64,000 bases of DNA from NCBI GenBank assembly GCA_035578175.1, contig JAQMRL010000006.1, positions 22,851,506 to 22,915,505 on the forward strand, read 5' to 3'. The translations under genes were made by a program, and so were the position numbers. This document shows positions 23,335-35,480 of this stretch, piece by piece. The notes under the pieces were generated by a model that was not told where the DNA came from, did no database searches, and saw only the letters and a program-made list of their open reading frames with translations. Position 1 is the stretch's first letter, and each line of letters starts with the position of its first letter. The DNA is from Catonia carolina (taxonomy: Eukaryota; Arthropoda; Insecta; Hemiptera; Achilidae).

Positions 23335-23610
23335 TCGTCTTCGTCGTCGCAGTCCATCATATATTAGGCTGTAATTGAGCCTGTTCCAGCGTCCATCTCT
23401 TTCTCGGTTTCCCCACTCCTTTTGTGCCCCTCGGGTCTTAAAGCCATGCTTTCAAAGGTCCTGCGACATTCTAAATAAATTATTTGTCCATTGTCTTTTA
23501 TATGTCGTGACGAGCTCATTTAGTGGTTAAGTTACACTATCTTCTCTTATCAACTCATTCCTGATGTGTTCTTGTTCGTACATCCTTTAATATGTCTAAG
23601 GAACCTCATT
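23335..23610 (-). mobile_element. RTE-like LINE 3' end fragment
   Basis: Shares with the other minus-strand RTE tails the blocks CTGTTCCAGCGTCCATCTCT, TCGGTTTCCCCACTCC and TATGTCTAAGGAACCTCATT. Very decayed, identified by similarity to 26912-27190 only. Confidence 0.45.
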
Positions 23611-24149
23611 ACTTCTGCTTGGGTCATTGACTTTTGTTTCTTGTTAAGCACCCTTTAGGTATTTTAATTTCCTGTAATTTAACCTAAAATACATGTAAGG
23701 GCCGAAATAGTAAAAAAAAAACATTTTTTACCTCGAGAGTACAGCCCCTCAAGAATTTTAGCAAACATTTAGTAGCTTATCCTATCTTGTAAACGTAAAA
23801 TAATTAATATGCTTTTCACGGTTGATGACCTCTGCTGTTCCACACGTTTAGACCAGTCAGAATGTTTGCCAGCGTTGCCAGAATTCACCTGACAAACATT
23901 ACGCGCGCATGCGTATAATAGCCGAAATAGTTCACTTTTGTCTTGCATCTCATACTGAACACATCGATTATAGAGCGCTTTAACATGCAATACTTTATAT
24001 TATAATCAGCTGATTGTATGAAGATCAAAAAAATTGCTGACAAAATATTTAACAGAGCTACAAGAGCAAGTATTGGCAACGTTGCTGATAAGTGATAGGC
24101 TGGCTATAAAGTGGGTAGGGGGCAATGCATACGTTTAGAGCTCGTCAGC

Positions 24150-24310
24150 CTTGAAAAATAGTATAGTAAATGAAGCGATTTTAAATAAAACTGAAGGAAT
24201 CGTTTTTGAGAAATTCGTAAAAAGTGAAAAATTGCACAAAAATAAACTATTTTATTCCGGTTGACCGATTTTGATGCAAATGCTTATGTCAAGTCCCCTT
24301 CCGGTAGGCC
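24150..24310 (+). repeat. CA-family MITE, internal fragment
   Basis: Contains AATAGTATAGTAAATGAAGC GATTTT, AAAGTGAAAAATTGCAC and CCGGTTGACCGATTTTGATG in the family order. Both ends are missing. Confidence 0.65.
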
Positions 24311-25895
24311 TACACTGAGCTGCACAACTTCTATTTATATGATATTTAAAACGGCGGTGGAGAACTTCACTTTAAGGAAAAGAGGTACCCAGTGGTACAT
24401 TCTCCGTTTAAAACTACGGGTATTGTCCGTTATTCAGACCATGAGGTATCTACTCCATTTCGCTTTAGACTTTGCACAGTTGGGAAGTTCCTTGTCGGGA
24501 GTTCACGGGCTAGTTAGTTTGCATGGTCATCTAGTCTTCCGTGAAATGTACTACTACACAAGGACGCGGTTAGCTCCTTTACTATCGGAATTTTGAAATC
24601 ATCGTGGAGGGTTTTATTGCTTACATAAAAAGGAGCAACAGAAAGTCTTAAGACGTTTGATTGAAAGGCCTGGATTATGTTATTTGTGTGATTTTCTTTC
24701 TGTCCATATGGCGTATGATGTTCTAGAGGCCTATTTTATGGTTTGTAATATCTGCCTACCAGTCTTTTGGGTTACATTGGTTGTAATTAAAATGACGCTT
24801 GCACTAATAAACTCTATTAGTAGCCTGTGGATTATTCTTTCGACTCTTATAATTCTTGTTTCATATTCATTGAATTTGTTTTAAAACTACAATATCGTCT
24901 AACCCTTTGATATTTGCAACCCCTCTGATGTTAGCAATAAGCAAGTGTAGGTATATCACGGGCGCAATTGTTTTTTTTTTCTAAAAAAGTATACGGTAAA
25001 GTCTTTGCTTATAAATCTTACGAAAGAAGATTTTCAAAACTTCTCCAGTAATTGAAATTAAAAAGGTTCCAAAGTTAATATTTTATACAAACATGGTATT
25101 AACACTAATATGAGTCTTAGACCACGCTATGTAATATATTTTATCGCTGTATTGTAGACTCTGGCACATTAATTGTATACACACAATAGACCATAGGAAA
25201 GTTTTCAACAATAAATTAAAATAGCTAATGCTGTAAATTACGTTTAAAACAATTGCCATTTACTCCAAGTTTAGTCGACTAGTTGAGTGATAGTATTTTA
25301 AACAGAAAAAACACAAAAGTGGTTCAATTAAACGCCACAAGATATTAGAATGAACTGGACAACCATCTTTCACTCTCATCGAAACCGGTTTATTATAGAA
25401 GAGAGATTACAGAAACGAACTTGAAAATAACGTAATTGATCGTACGACCAATTATTACAATATGAATTAGATAGTAGATTAATTTATTACTAACACGTGT
25501 CGCTCTAATTTCTAAATGCAATACATAGTAATTTGAAATGGGCAGAACAATATTGTGTTTTGTCAAATGTTCAATATTCTTCGTAATTCGTAATTAATAG
25601 CGAGGCAGATCAGCAAATATTAAATTTTCGATTACCGGCTATCGACTTCCCGGTTTATAACCAGTAACTCCCCCTCGTGTAAAAAGAAAAGTACCTAGAT
25701 AACATGTAGTTATTATATTTAAAAAAAAAAAACAATACAATCTCTTTGATTTTAGGAAGGTTTACGCAACTTCTTATGCAGAAATTGAATTCCACATAAC
25801 TTTTTTGTTTATATACCCCTAAAAAAGACTTTTTCAAAAAATGTTTAAGAAGTAAAGAGGATGATGGATTGTACCGAACTGTTACCTTCATAATA
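24311..25895. other. Interval with no supported gene
   Basis: Open frames at 24261-24596 and 24657-24884 (plus) and 25655-25891 (minus) have no recognisable motif. The first begins inside a MITE fragment. No repeat match seen. Confidence 0.4.
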
Positions 25896-26826
25896 TGAGG
25901 TGTGGCTATTAAATCACGAGACTGACGTTGAAAAAAATTTTATTTTTATTTTACACATAATCACTTATTGTCACCTTCAATATACACTTCTTCTCTATCC
26001 CTACAACGCTCCATGCGAATTTTCCATTGTAGGAAATAGTGCTGGAAATCATCTTCTATCAGCTCCTTCAGGACACGTGCCGCTCAAAAATGTTTGAAAT
26101 GAAGCTCGCAAAAATGTTTGTACTGACACTTTGTACGCGATTGAAAATGACCCAAATTTTTTGGAAACAATATGTGATGAAACGTGGTTTCTTACTTATG
26201 ATCCGGAAACAAAGCACCAATCCATGAACTGGAAGAGCCGAACTTCACCGAGAACCAAAAAAGCTCGAATGAGCAAGTCAAAATTTAAAGCAATGATAAT
26301 TGTTTTTTTTTTATATCCGTGGGATTGTGTACCTTCACTGGGTTCCTAAAAGTCAAACAATTAATCAATATTACTACCTTGAGGTACTTTCTAAACTACG
26401 TCAAAGAGTAAGGAAAAAACGCCCCGAAATGTGTAAGGAAAAATCATGGGTTCTCCACCAAGACAATGCACCAGCTCATTCCGTGTTATCTGCCAAGAGG
26501 GTCCTAGCCAAGTACAGCATCTCAGTCTTAAAACATCCACTTTATTCACCAGATCTTGCACCATGTGACTTCTACCTGTTCCCTAAAGTGAAATCTGCAT
26601 TAAAAGGGACAAGATTTGAGTCTGTGGAAGCTGTAAAAGAGAAAGCAGCACGTGTCCTGAAGGAGCTGACAGAAGATGATTTCAAGCACTGTTTCCAACA
26701 ATGGAAAATTCGCATGGAGCGTTGTAGGGATAGAGAAGGAGTGTATATTGAAGGTGACAATAAGTGATTAGTCTATGTATAAAATAAAAAATTTTGTCAG
26801 TCTCGTTATTGAATAGCCACACCTCA
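25896..26826. mobile_element. Foldback mariner derivative, copy 2
   Basis: 25896-26085 is the 3' end of the mariner in inverted orientation. From about 26086 the plus strand reads forward: FLETICDETWF with YDPETKHQSMNWKSRTSP (26131-26250), then open frame 26300-26767 with VPKSQTINQYYYLEVLSKLR, WVLHQDNAPAHSVLSAKR and YSPDLAPCDFYLFPKVKSAL, to GVYIEGDNK. Second and third catalytic Asp residues are present with DD34D spacing. TA precedes the left end, but the right end (TAGCCACACCTCA) runs straight into a palindrome instead of TA. The breakpoint differs from copies 1 and 3. Confidence 0.87.
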
Positions 26827-26911
26827 AGAAGATTGATTAGGTACCAACTAGTGTCACGAAATACAATGTATTGTATTTCGTGACACTAGTTGGTACCTAA
26901 TCAATCTTCTT
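26826..26911. repeat. Perfect palindrome, 41-bp arms, 4-nt loop
   Basis: Arms 26826-26866 and 26871-26911 are exact reverse complements around TGTA. The arm contains TTGATTAGGTACCAACTAGT. It lies exactly at the right border of the mariner copy and is followed at once by a LINE tail. Confidence 0.95.
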
Positions 26912-27190
26912 CTTTTTACAGGTCAGGCATTTCTATCTGTTTCGCACTCATTTTTTCTTTGGCCTGCCAATATCTCTTCTTCCTGCTAGTTTGTGTCATC
27001 TCCCTACACTAGGCAAGCGGCTTTCTGGCAATCTATTTAAATGATCGACCCGTTGGACATGATATGATTTTATATTTTTGTTGGGTGGAAAAATTCCCAA
27101 TTCTTGCCTTATATCTTCATTTTTGATTCCAGTCTTGTCCAACCCTTGACAGACCTTAACCTCTCGACAGACATTGGTACATGTGGCCAT
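26912..27190 (-). mobile_element. RTE-like LINE 3' end fragment
   Basis: Minus strand pieces: ECQGLDKTGIKNEDIRQELG-like sequence (KVCQGLDKTGIKNEDIRQEL near 27150-27090) and NIKSYHVQRVDHLNRLPES. The last is the region where these LINEs read YHVQWVDHLNRMPES. It ends in CTTCTTTTTACAG at the palindrome. Confidence 0.72.
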
Positions 27191-27304
27191 TAACGCCACA
27201 GCTTGATATCTTTCAAAACTACTTTGACCCCTAATTGCCATTTATGTTGCCAAAAACCTATGTTGGTTGCACTGCTTTCTTGTTGAATTATCAGCTGTTA
27301 TTCA

Positions 27305-27705
27305 TACGTACTGCCCTCAACAGGCAAGTGGAGTGTTAAATTATTTGCATTTGATCTGCTAGTTCCAGGGCTACAAAGAGTAGTTCCGTTTCTTTTAATA
27401 TGGTCAGCCAATTGTATGACTGAAACATTTAATAACAGAAGAGGTACAGGTGTAAAAGGTACCAGTCAAAGTTACCTCATCTGAGAGTAATGAATTATAT
27501 TAAACAACCAGACCTTGTGGTGAATGAAGTGGAGGAGTCATTTGCATGGTGGCAAGTACAAAGATGGTTTTCAGAGGCCCCAGCCTGGTGATAAGCATAC
27601 TTTTTAATTCAGTAAAGAAGTGTGGGTAAACTGACTTACTTCTCGTTTAACTTAGTAAACCCTCTAGAGGTTCAAACCAGCCTTTCGGCTGATGACCTGA
27701 ACAAA
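27305..27705 (-). repeat. Dispersed repeat family D, copy 3
   Basis: Inverted copy. Landmarks: GTTAAATTATTTGCATTTGA, AACAACCAGACCTTGTGGTG, GCCTGGTGATAAGCATACTT and CCTCTAGAGGTTCAAACCAG, ending at GCTGATGACCTGAAC. Confidence 0.8.
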
Positions 27706-27774
27706 ATTTATATGCAATTTTTCAGAGCGAGGTTATGGTTAATTTTCAAAATTTACTTTTCCCTCAAGAGATTA

Positions 27775-27880
27775 AAAATTCATTTATTTCTGCAGTTTGG
27801 ATGTTCCAAACTGCAGAATCTGCGTTCCTCCCTTTTCCTCATCACCCATGCTTCACAGCCATACGTTAAGGCACAAAATA
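27775..27880 (-). mobile_element. RTE-like LINE ORF fragment with hairpin
   Basis: The minus strand of 27875-27815 reads LTYGCEAWVMRKREERRF, the same position as GSETWVLSKREESRL in the fragment at 6485-6770. Its 3' side meets a perfect hairpin, TTCTGCAGTTTGGA at 27788-27801 and its complement at 27805-27818. Confidence 0.6.
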
Positions 27881-29157
27881 AAAGAATACTTCATTTTATT
27901 AACCACAAATATTTCTTTCTTAAGTTATGTAATAGCATAATATTATAGTCTATGTTACTCAGGAAGCTCTAAGCTTTCAAACAGTGAAAGTTTTAAATCA
28001 GTCAGGTAATTTCTGAGATAATCTTGAACAAACTTAGAAATAGAGGTGAGCCAACTCAAAATTTGGCCAGTACTCCCTGGTTTAACTATTAATTACAAGA
28101 TGGAGTCCTCTATTGAATTACAGTCAACCATGATTTAGACGGTACAGGCACAAACAATAACTTTTTTTTATCTTTTTAATAGCTACAGTTTACAAGACTA
28201 ATCTCAAATCACTTGAGTTGGAAATTGAAAAGTACCAAAATGTATTAATATAGGATATTGTTTCTGGAAGTATGGTAGGGCCAAAACCACTTGAGTGTGG
28301 GCCATCACTCAAAAATTGGGTGCCTAAAATATTTTACCTACATTCTCAATTTTTCAGACCATTAATAAATTTTTACCAAATTTAAAAGTTTAATAAATTA
28401 TCATTTTAAGGGTGTATTTAAATTTCCAATCAGAATTTTTTAAAAAGTTTTTACCATACAAGTGGTAATAAATAGAATGTTCATAGTACTTTTTGGGCTT
28501 GAATATTCTAAATAATTATTAATAGCAGTACTCAATAAGGGTTTTTGTCTACAGTATTTTAATTACGGGGTTGTATCAGTGAGGTTTAGGCTGTTTTTAA
28601 TCAGAACCCACATTTAAAATTATGGGAAGTTCTGTACTGAAAGCCAGAAACATAACAGACTGAGATACATTTAGCTATCTTTCCTCACTAAAATAACAAG
28701 TATTAATGAAAAATTTTGTTTTTAAAATCAATGCATTTCTGTATTGCCAAATTGAAATTTATGTTTTCTTTCATGGTTGCTCTGGGCACGGAAAAACTAT
28801 CACTGCATGAAACTTACCGAAAGTCACATCAGAAACACAACGTCTACTGAATTGATTGTAAGTTCCTATCCCATCTCTGAACCCTGGTCAACCCATTGTG
28901 TAAAGATCAGTGTAACTTTTTTCTTTTCTTTTCTTAAATGGATTCAGGAGACTCCAGAAAGGGAGTACAAGACATATCAAGATAGAACTGATATGCCTAA
29001 ATATTAGCACTATGTTAAATTCATTATTTACCACTACTTACTAGTTTAGTTCAATAAGCGTCATACAATTATTTTTACCCAATAATACACAATTTACCTC
29101 AGTCTACTTAAAAATTTATTTAGCTGTTAACCAAAAAATTATTTGGAAAAGAAATCT
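27881..29157. other. AT-rich interval, no gene
   Basis: One 76-codon open frame (28777-29007, plus) has no recognisable motif. Nothing else is supported. Confidence 0.4.
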
Positions 29158-29405
29158 TCTTCACCTCACGGGTTAAGCATTTTTACCTGTTCCGGCACCC
29201 ATCTTTTCTTCTGGCTGCCAATATTTCTACTTCCCACTGGTTTTTATATTCTAGCTACTGTAGGCAAGTGGCTTTCTGGCATTTTATTTAAATGATCAAC
29301 CCATTGGGCACGATATTTTATTTTATCGTTGAGTGGAAAAATTCTCAATTGTTGCCATATATCTTCATTTCTGACCCTGTCTAGTCTTGTACAACATCTG
29401 GCTCC
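29158..29405 (-). mobile_element. RTE-like LINE 3' end fragment
   Basis: CCTGTTCCGGCACCCATCTT, GGCTGCCAATATTTCTACTT and GATCAACCCATTGGGCACGA are shared with 4557-4935 and 26912-27190. No intact frame. Confidence 0.65.
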
Positions 29406-29879
29406 AGATGGCAGCACCCTGTTATAGAGCCTCTAACAACGGATACTAGGTGAAGATGGTCAAAGGTCTGTAAGGCGGATGAGGAAGAAATCCAAATGGT
29501 GAAGAGTTTAGGGGAGTAAACTCCGAAGTAAAATCAAATGTGAACTTGTCAACGGTCTCAAGATGGAGAAGGACCAACGGTGAAGAGAGCTTATAGGAGG
29601 TGGTCCTCCGAATGAAACCCAGGGTGCATACCAGTGTCGTGAGAATGTCACTAAACTATCCTACAAGGCATTAGTAACATGTTTAGGGGAAATTAAAATA
29701 CTCCAATTCTAAATTGTCTCTGAATAGGAATTCTTGTACACTGTAAATGTTTCATGTGTTGTGATTTAGCCTTTGATTGATAAGATTTATTACAACCTTT
29801 TCAATTCTTTAATTTACAACTTTATTTACTTCTCGCTTATCATATCAAAACAGAATAGCATTTATAATTAAATTTGTTA

Positions 29880-30797
29880 TATGAGGTGTGGCTATTAAAT
29901 AACGAGACTGATGTAAAAAAATTTGCTTTTATTTTATACATAATCACTTATTGTCACCTTCAATATACACTTCTCTATCGATACAACGCTCCATGCGAAT
30001 TTTCCATTGTTGTTAACAGTGCTGGAAGTCATCTTCTGTCAGCTCCTTCAGGACACGAGCCGCTTTCTCTTTTATAGCTTCCGCAAACTCAAATCTTGTC
30101 CCTTTTAATGCAGATTTCACCATAGAGAACAGGTTGAAGTCACATGGTGCAAGATCTGGTGAATAAGTGTTCTAACACTGAGATGCTGTACTTGGCTAGG
30201 AACCTCTTGACAGATAACGCGGAATGAGCTGGCGCGTTATCTTGGTAGAGAACCCATGATTTGTCCTTACACATTTCGGGGAGTTTTTTCCTTACTCTTT
30301 GACGTAGTTTATAAAGTACCTCAAGGTAGTAATATGGAATAATTGTTTGACCTTCAGGAACCCAGTGAAAGTACGCAATCCCATGGATATAAAAAAAAAC
30401 AATTATCATTGCTTTAAATTTTGACTTGCTCATTCGAGCGTTTTTGGCTCTCGGTGAAGTTCGGCTCTTCCAGTGCATGGATTGGCGCTTCGTTTCTGAA
30501 TCATAAGTAAAAAGCTACGTTTCATCACATGTTATTATCTTACTTGTTCCCTAAGGTGGAATCTGTATTAAACGGGACAAAATTTGAGTCTGTGGAAGCT
30601 GTAAAAGCGAAAGCAGCAAGTGTCCTGAAGGAGCTGACAGAAGACGACTTCCAGCAGTGTTTCCAACAATGGAAAATTTGCATGGAGCGTTGTAGGAATA
30701 GAGAAGGAGTGTGTGTTGAATGTGACAATAAGTGATTATGTATAAAATAAAAAAAAAATTTTTTACGTCAGTCCCGTCATTTATTACCCACACCTCG
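29880..30797. mobile_element. Foldback mariner derivative, copy 3
   Basis: TA-flanked (29878-29879, 30798-30799). Minus-strand arm from 30535 to 29880 carries MHWKSRTSPRAKNARMSKSK, VPEGQTIIPYYYLEVLYKLR and WVLYQDNAPAHSALSVKRFL. Plus-strand arm 30529-30797 carries LFPKVESVLNGTKFESVEAV to GVCVECDNK. The internal junction (CACATGTTATTATCTTACTT GTTCCC) falls at the same place as in copy 1 (CACATGTTATTATCTTGTAC CTGTTCCC), so both descend from one rearranged master. Confidence 0.88.
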
Positions 30798-30799
30798 TA

Positions 30800-31429
30800 T
30801 TACTTATCAGAACCAATTCTTGGGTTGTTTTTATATATAAGTCTTTAAATTGCTTTGACTCAATGTTACAGGTTCCTCAAAGATAATTATTACATGGTAA
30901 TTTTTACCTAGGGTGTTTATTTTGTCTTTTGATGATTTAAAACCTTTTAGTGACGCATTTCGCTAAAACACAACACTAACTTCAAATTTGGAGTTTAATA
31001 TTTTATCTAACATTTCTCAGCACACACAGCCATGATGGTCCACCAGTACTAACACTTAGTTTTTTGCATTATTATTATAATTAACTTTGGTACATGGTTG
31101 TTTAGTTTTCACAGATTCTCAGAACAAAGGTTTTTTAGTCAACACACAATGAATGACAATTAAACTGGATGACGGTCAAGCATGGATCATTCCTCTTATC
31201 CTTCGTCCCACAAATACATGGAGCTGATTGCTATGCACTAATAAAAAAAATATTTATGGAGTGAAAACCAAATTTTACTTTAAAAAAAAGAAAATATATT
31301 TTCAAATCTCAAGGATTTTTGGAAATCATACATAACAAAATATCATACAATTAAGAACTGATCACATGAATACGAAAGTTACATATTTAAAAAATACAAA
31401 AAATTTACAATCCATTTTCTATTAAAATT
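30800..31429. other. WDR18 3' flank and presumed 3' UTR
   Basis: AT-rich sequence downstream of the WDR18 stop. No further coding sequence; terminates at the foldback mariner. Confidence 0.4.
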
Positions 31430-32344
31430 TTAAACTTCCATTCGAGATAATATCGCCAGTTTTTTCTTTACATTTCTATCATGCTTCTGCTTCGCGCAAT
31501 GTAATTCTTTCTTTACAAAACTACCCACTTCTTGTTCTACAGTGATATTTACTTCCACCTTCTTCTTCTTCTTCTTATCCTTCTTACGTTTAATTTTTAA
31601 ATTAGGTTGTTTTTGATGATTACTAATATTTTGACGTACTTCATTACATTCTTTAAGGTCAGTGTAGTCATTACTGTTATTGCGTTTCTGTAATAACTGT
31701 TCGATATTTATTTTATACAACTGTTCATTAATACTACGTAATCGCCTTATTTCTTCGTAAGAATCATCATTATTACTGGTAACATAATTTTGTTTACTCA
31801 TAAAGTTATCGTCATCATAATAAGGTGATTGTAAATCATTATTTGTAATTATCTGTAAACAATACTCATTAATATTATCATCTCCAAGGGTATTAGTTTT
31901 TTGAAATGGGCACAACATAATATTTCTTTTCACATCTTGTTCTAACATTTGTTTAGGTTGTTTGATAAAAAACGCATTAGTAACTGGACCTTTAAGATTG
32001 ATCATTTTCAAACACTGTTTACTTGTAATATGCCAGATACGTACGGTTTCATCTAAAGAACCAGACAGTATTTTTTCCCCATCTAATGAAGTCGATAAAC
32101 ATGTTATTGATTTAGAATGTCCTGTATAAACATTTATGATTTCATTATCACCTGATATTAAACTTGAGTTGATATGAATTTCCGAAGAGCTTAAATTTTT
32201 CGGATTTCTTAATGAAAATTGGTTTATTTCACCAGTAGATAAACCAACGAATATCTCCATTTCTGATGGTGTGATCGAAACAGCTGTTAACATTTCTGTA
32301 AAAATTATTGTCAGGAGAAGTTTACCAACAGCAAGATCATAAAT
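31430..32344 (-). CDS. WDR18: WDR18 exon 4 (residues 204-507, terminal)
   Basis: The acceptor TTGTACAG ends at 32345 and the TAA stop is at 31432-31430. The exon begins IYDLAVGKLLL, a WD repeat completed from exon 3, and continues through MLTAVSITPSEMEIFVGLST, GHSKSITCLSTSLDGEKILS and DETVRIWHITSKQCLKM. A polar linker follows, then a helical segment around EEIRRLRSINEQLYKI and a basic tail. The 3' side to about 31000 would be the UTR. I see no canonical AATAAA close to the stop, only the variant ATTAAA near 30995. Confidence 0.93.
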   Translation of the reverse strand: MYDLAVGKLLLTIIFTEMLTAVSITPSEMEIFVGLSTGEINQFSLRNPKNLSSSEIHINSSLISGDNEIINVYTGHSKSITCLSTSLDGEKILSGSLDETVRIWHITSKQCLKMINLKGPVTNAFFIKQPKQMLEQDVKRNIMLCPFQKTNTLGDDNINEYCLQIITNNDLQSPYYDDDNFMSKQNYVTSNNDDSYEEIRRLRSINEQLYKINIEQLLQKRNNSNDYTDLKECNEVRQNISNHQKQPNLKIKRKKDKKKKKKVEVNITVEQEVGSFVKKELHCAKQKHDRNVKKKLAILSRMEV

Positions 32345-35300
32345 CTGTACAAAAAGAAGAAAATTGATAAATTATCTCTATTATTATAATAAATAATAAA
32401 TAAAACACTATGACACATGCTACACTAAACAACATACGTGTAGATTACAAAAATATCTCCTTAAAATACTAAAGTAATGCAGTTTCTATTTGAGCGAGGT
32501 CAAAAATAGAAAATAATGGGAACATTTTGGAGCATGTATCCAATTTTAAATACAGTATACTGATAATGCAATATAAGTTGACGATTGTCAGCAAGAGTAA
32601 GACTGGATTATAGGGGTGGGGGGTGGAAGTGCTACTATATGTGCTTTTCTAAATACATCATAGTGACAGCTCTAACATGGCATCTTGTTGTAGTGATTTA
32701 TTATGTTTACAACTACAGGTCATTTGTTCTAGCTAGAAGATTTCCCTCCAACGCTGTGTGCCGCTGAGCTGTTCTGTTCAGTGGTGGGGGAAGCACCTCG
32801 TAGTTGTAACATAGTATACGGTTAGAAAGAGAGGGAATGATCATTAAGTGAGAAGGAGACAACACTTGCCCCTTTGAAACTATCCCTACTCTACCTACTC
32901 GCCCACCCCTTACAAGCTTCTTCCTAAAACAAACGTACCATATGTTGTTTTTTAAACATCTCATTGTATTATTTATTGACTTAATTATCCTAAATAATAA
33001 ACATTCATTCTAAATAAGTCATAATACTAGGCCTAAGCTATATTTAGTATCTTTTTTTTGTCATCATCAGTAAACTGAATTACTGCACTCTGACATTTGT
33101 AGTGATAAGACTAGTTAGTACGTGAGTTCTGTCTATGCAAGCTTATTATTGTGAGTAATACTAGGTTTATGGTAACTGCAAAATGTTATTGAATTTTTAG
33201 GGGTTTCATATTTCATTATTTTCAGTAAAGTTATGTTAAATTGCAATTGAATTTTAAACAATTCACTTTCTTTAAATAATTACATTACTCCTTTATTTAG
33301 TGTGATGGGTCATGAACTGAATTTTATTACTTAAGTGTTTGTGTTGGTTACATTTTGAGTTACACGCTTGATACATGTCTTATGCTTTCGGGTTGGCCAA
33401 TGTAAGTAGGATAGATAGTATACTGTCCACCGCATGATAGGCGCAATCGTCAACTTTTAGTGCGTTACCAATAACTTGGTTATTTTGAACTTGGATAATT
33501 TGAATAAACTGGTATTTCCCTTGAAAAGCATATTAAAATCTTATTAAAAATTAATGCCTAATTCAAAGTTTAAAAATACGTGATTTGGTTAATTTGAAGT
33601 TTTTCAAAACAAAAATATAAATGTTTGTTTACCTACGGTTTTCGTAGACAGGTAATGACATTTTTACCTGCTGCATTTAGGTTGAAAATACAATAGTCAG
33701 TTATTAATGTGTGAGTAGCCTAATCTAGGGAATTCCAGCCAGCATGCCGTATAGGCTTTGAAGATTGTAAAGTGAATTTCACTTTCACAGAGACTTGCAC
33801 TATTTGATCGGTTTGGAATTTCCCCAGTTAAATTTACACCCTCATTCTTATAAACAGTTTTCAGTCACAGTACAGTAAGCCTACTGTAAGTACACCAGTG
33901 GATACGGAGTGTGAAATTTGTGATGTACAATTTACAAACAGACAGTTTTTTGTAAACTAGGTACAGTACATTTCAGTTTAAAGTTTACGTGCAGTGCGGT
34001 TAAGTTCATTTCAACAATGGCTACGCGTGGCTCGTACAAGAGTTTAACTTTGGACAAAAAAGTTAAAATGATTCAAGATGAGGAACAGAGTACAAAACGA
34101 AAATGTGACATAGCTAAAGAATACAGGATTTTACCGAACACGTAGTTGTCTTTATTAAAAAATGAAAACACAATTTTGGAAAACTAAAATCAAAAAAACG
34201 GAAAAAGTCAAGAGCGGGTAAGAAAAAGAACAGCAGAATATCCTGGAGTGGATGATTGTGTTTTGAAGTTTTGTTTAAAAGATTCAATAACCAGCAGTAC
34301 TGTATTTCAGTAACACATATTGGACATATCGTATGTCTAATACTATAATTTATACATAAATGTATGTAGTCCTAGATATACTCTACTAGTTTATAAATGA
34401 AATAAATCAGGGTTTCCCGTGAAATTGACGTTCTACTTCAGTTATTAGTACATAGTAAAACAAAAGTTTAGATTTTTTAATTTTTTAACTTTACTGTATG
34501 GTGTTGGTTAATTTGAATTTTGGATAGTTCGAACTTTTTTACATTCCACTTCAAGTTTGAATTAATCAAGTTGTACTGCGAATGGGAAAAATAATTCTGA
34601 TAGCAATTTGTTTGAAAAGGATAAAATGGGGGAATATTGCTTAAAGTGAAATAAGGAAAAAAAGCTGGTGTGAAATACTCACACAACTTTCTCTTGCCAA
34701 TGCAAATAATTAACAATAAACCTAACACTATTAATAAAACATTAGAAATAAACAAAAAGCTAACCTCAATAAACATAACCTAATTTTTATCATGAGTGAA
34801 AGACGCAAAATGAAAATAAAACTCAGTTTGGCTTAAAAATATGAAAAATCACTCTTTTCACGGTAAACTAGGCTCTTTAAAGAAAAATGCTCTAAATAAA
34901 AGTTGTAGATCTTTTAATTTTCTTACAAATTTGATTTATACACTTTTGTCATAAAATGCATACTAAGGCCGAAATCTTAAAAAATCAATTTTTCACATGG
35001 TTTAGTGAGAAAAAACAGAAAATCGCTAATTACCGCTAAACTAAGCATTATACAAAAAAAATATTTGAAATAAAAGTTGTAGGATTTTCAATTTTCTACA
35101 ACTTTTTTATATAAATTTTTGCCCTAAAACATATATAAAGCCGCAATCTTAAAAAAAAAAACAATTTTTTTATGTAAAAACAGCCTCACCAAGAATTTCA
35201 GTAAACATGGCACCTATCCTATTTGTAGAGCATAAAAAATTTAGTAAATTAGGTGATTTTAAAAAAAATCGTAGGACCCATTTTTGAGAAAATCGCAAAA

Positions 35301-35432
35301 CATTGAAAAATTACACGAATAAACTACTACTTCCGGTTGACCGATTTTGATGAAAATGTTCATGTCGGGTCCGGTAGTGGTGTCTAACTTAAGTTTCAAG
35401 TTCATACCATGTTTCGTTCTTGAGATATTCTG

Positions 35433-35480
<48 letters not shown>

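Noticed and set aside
24261..24884. Two open frames of 111 and 75 codons
   Set aside because: The first begins inside a MITE fragment. Neither shows motifs, splice context or codon bias.
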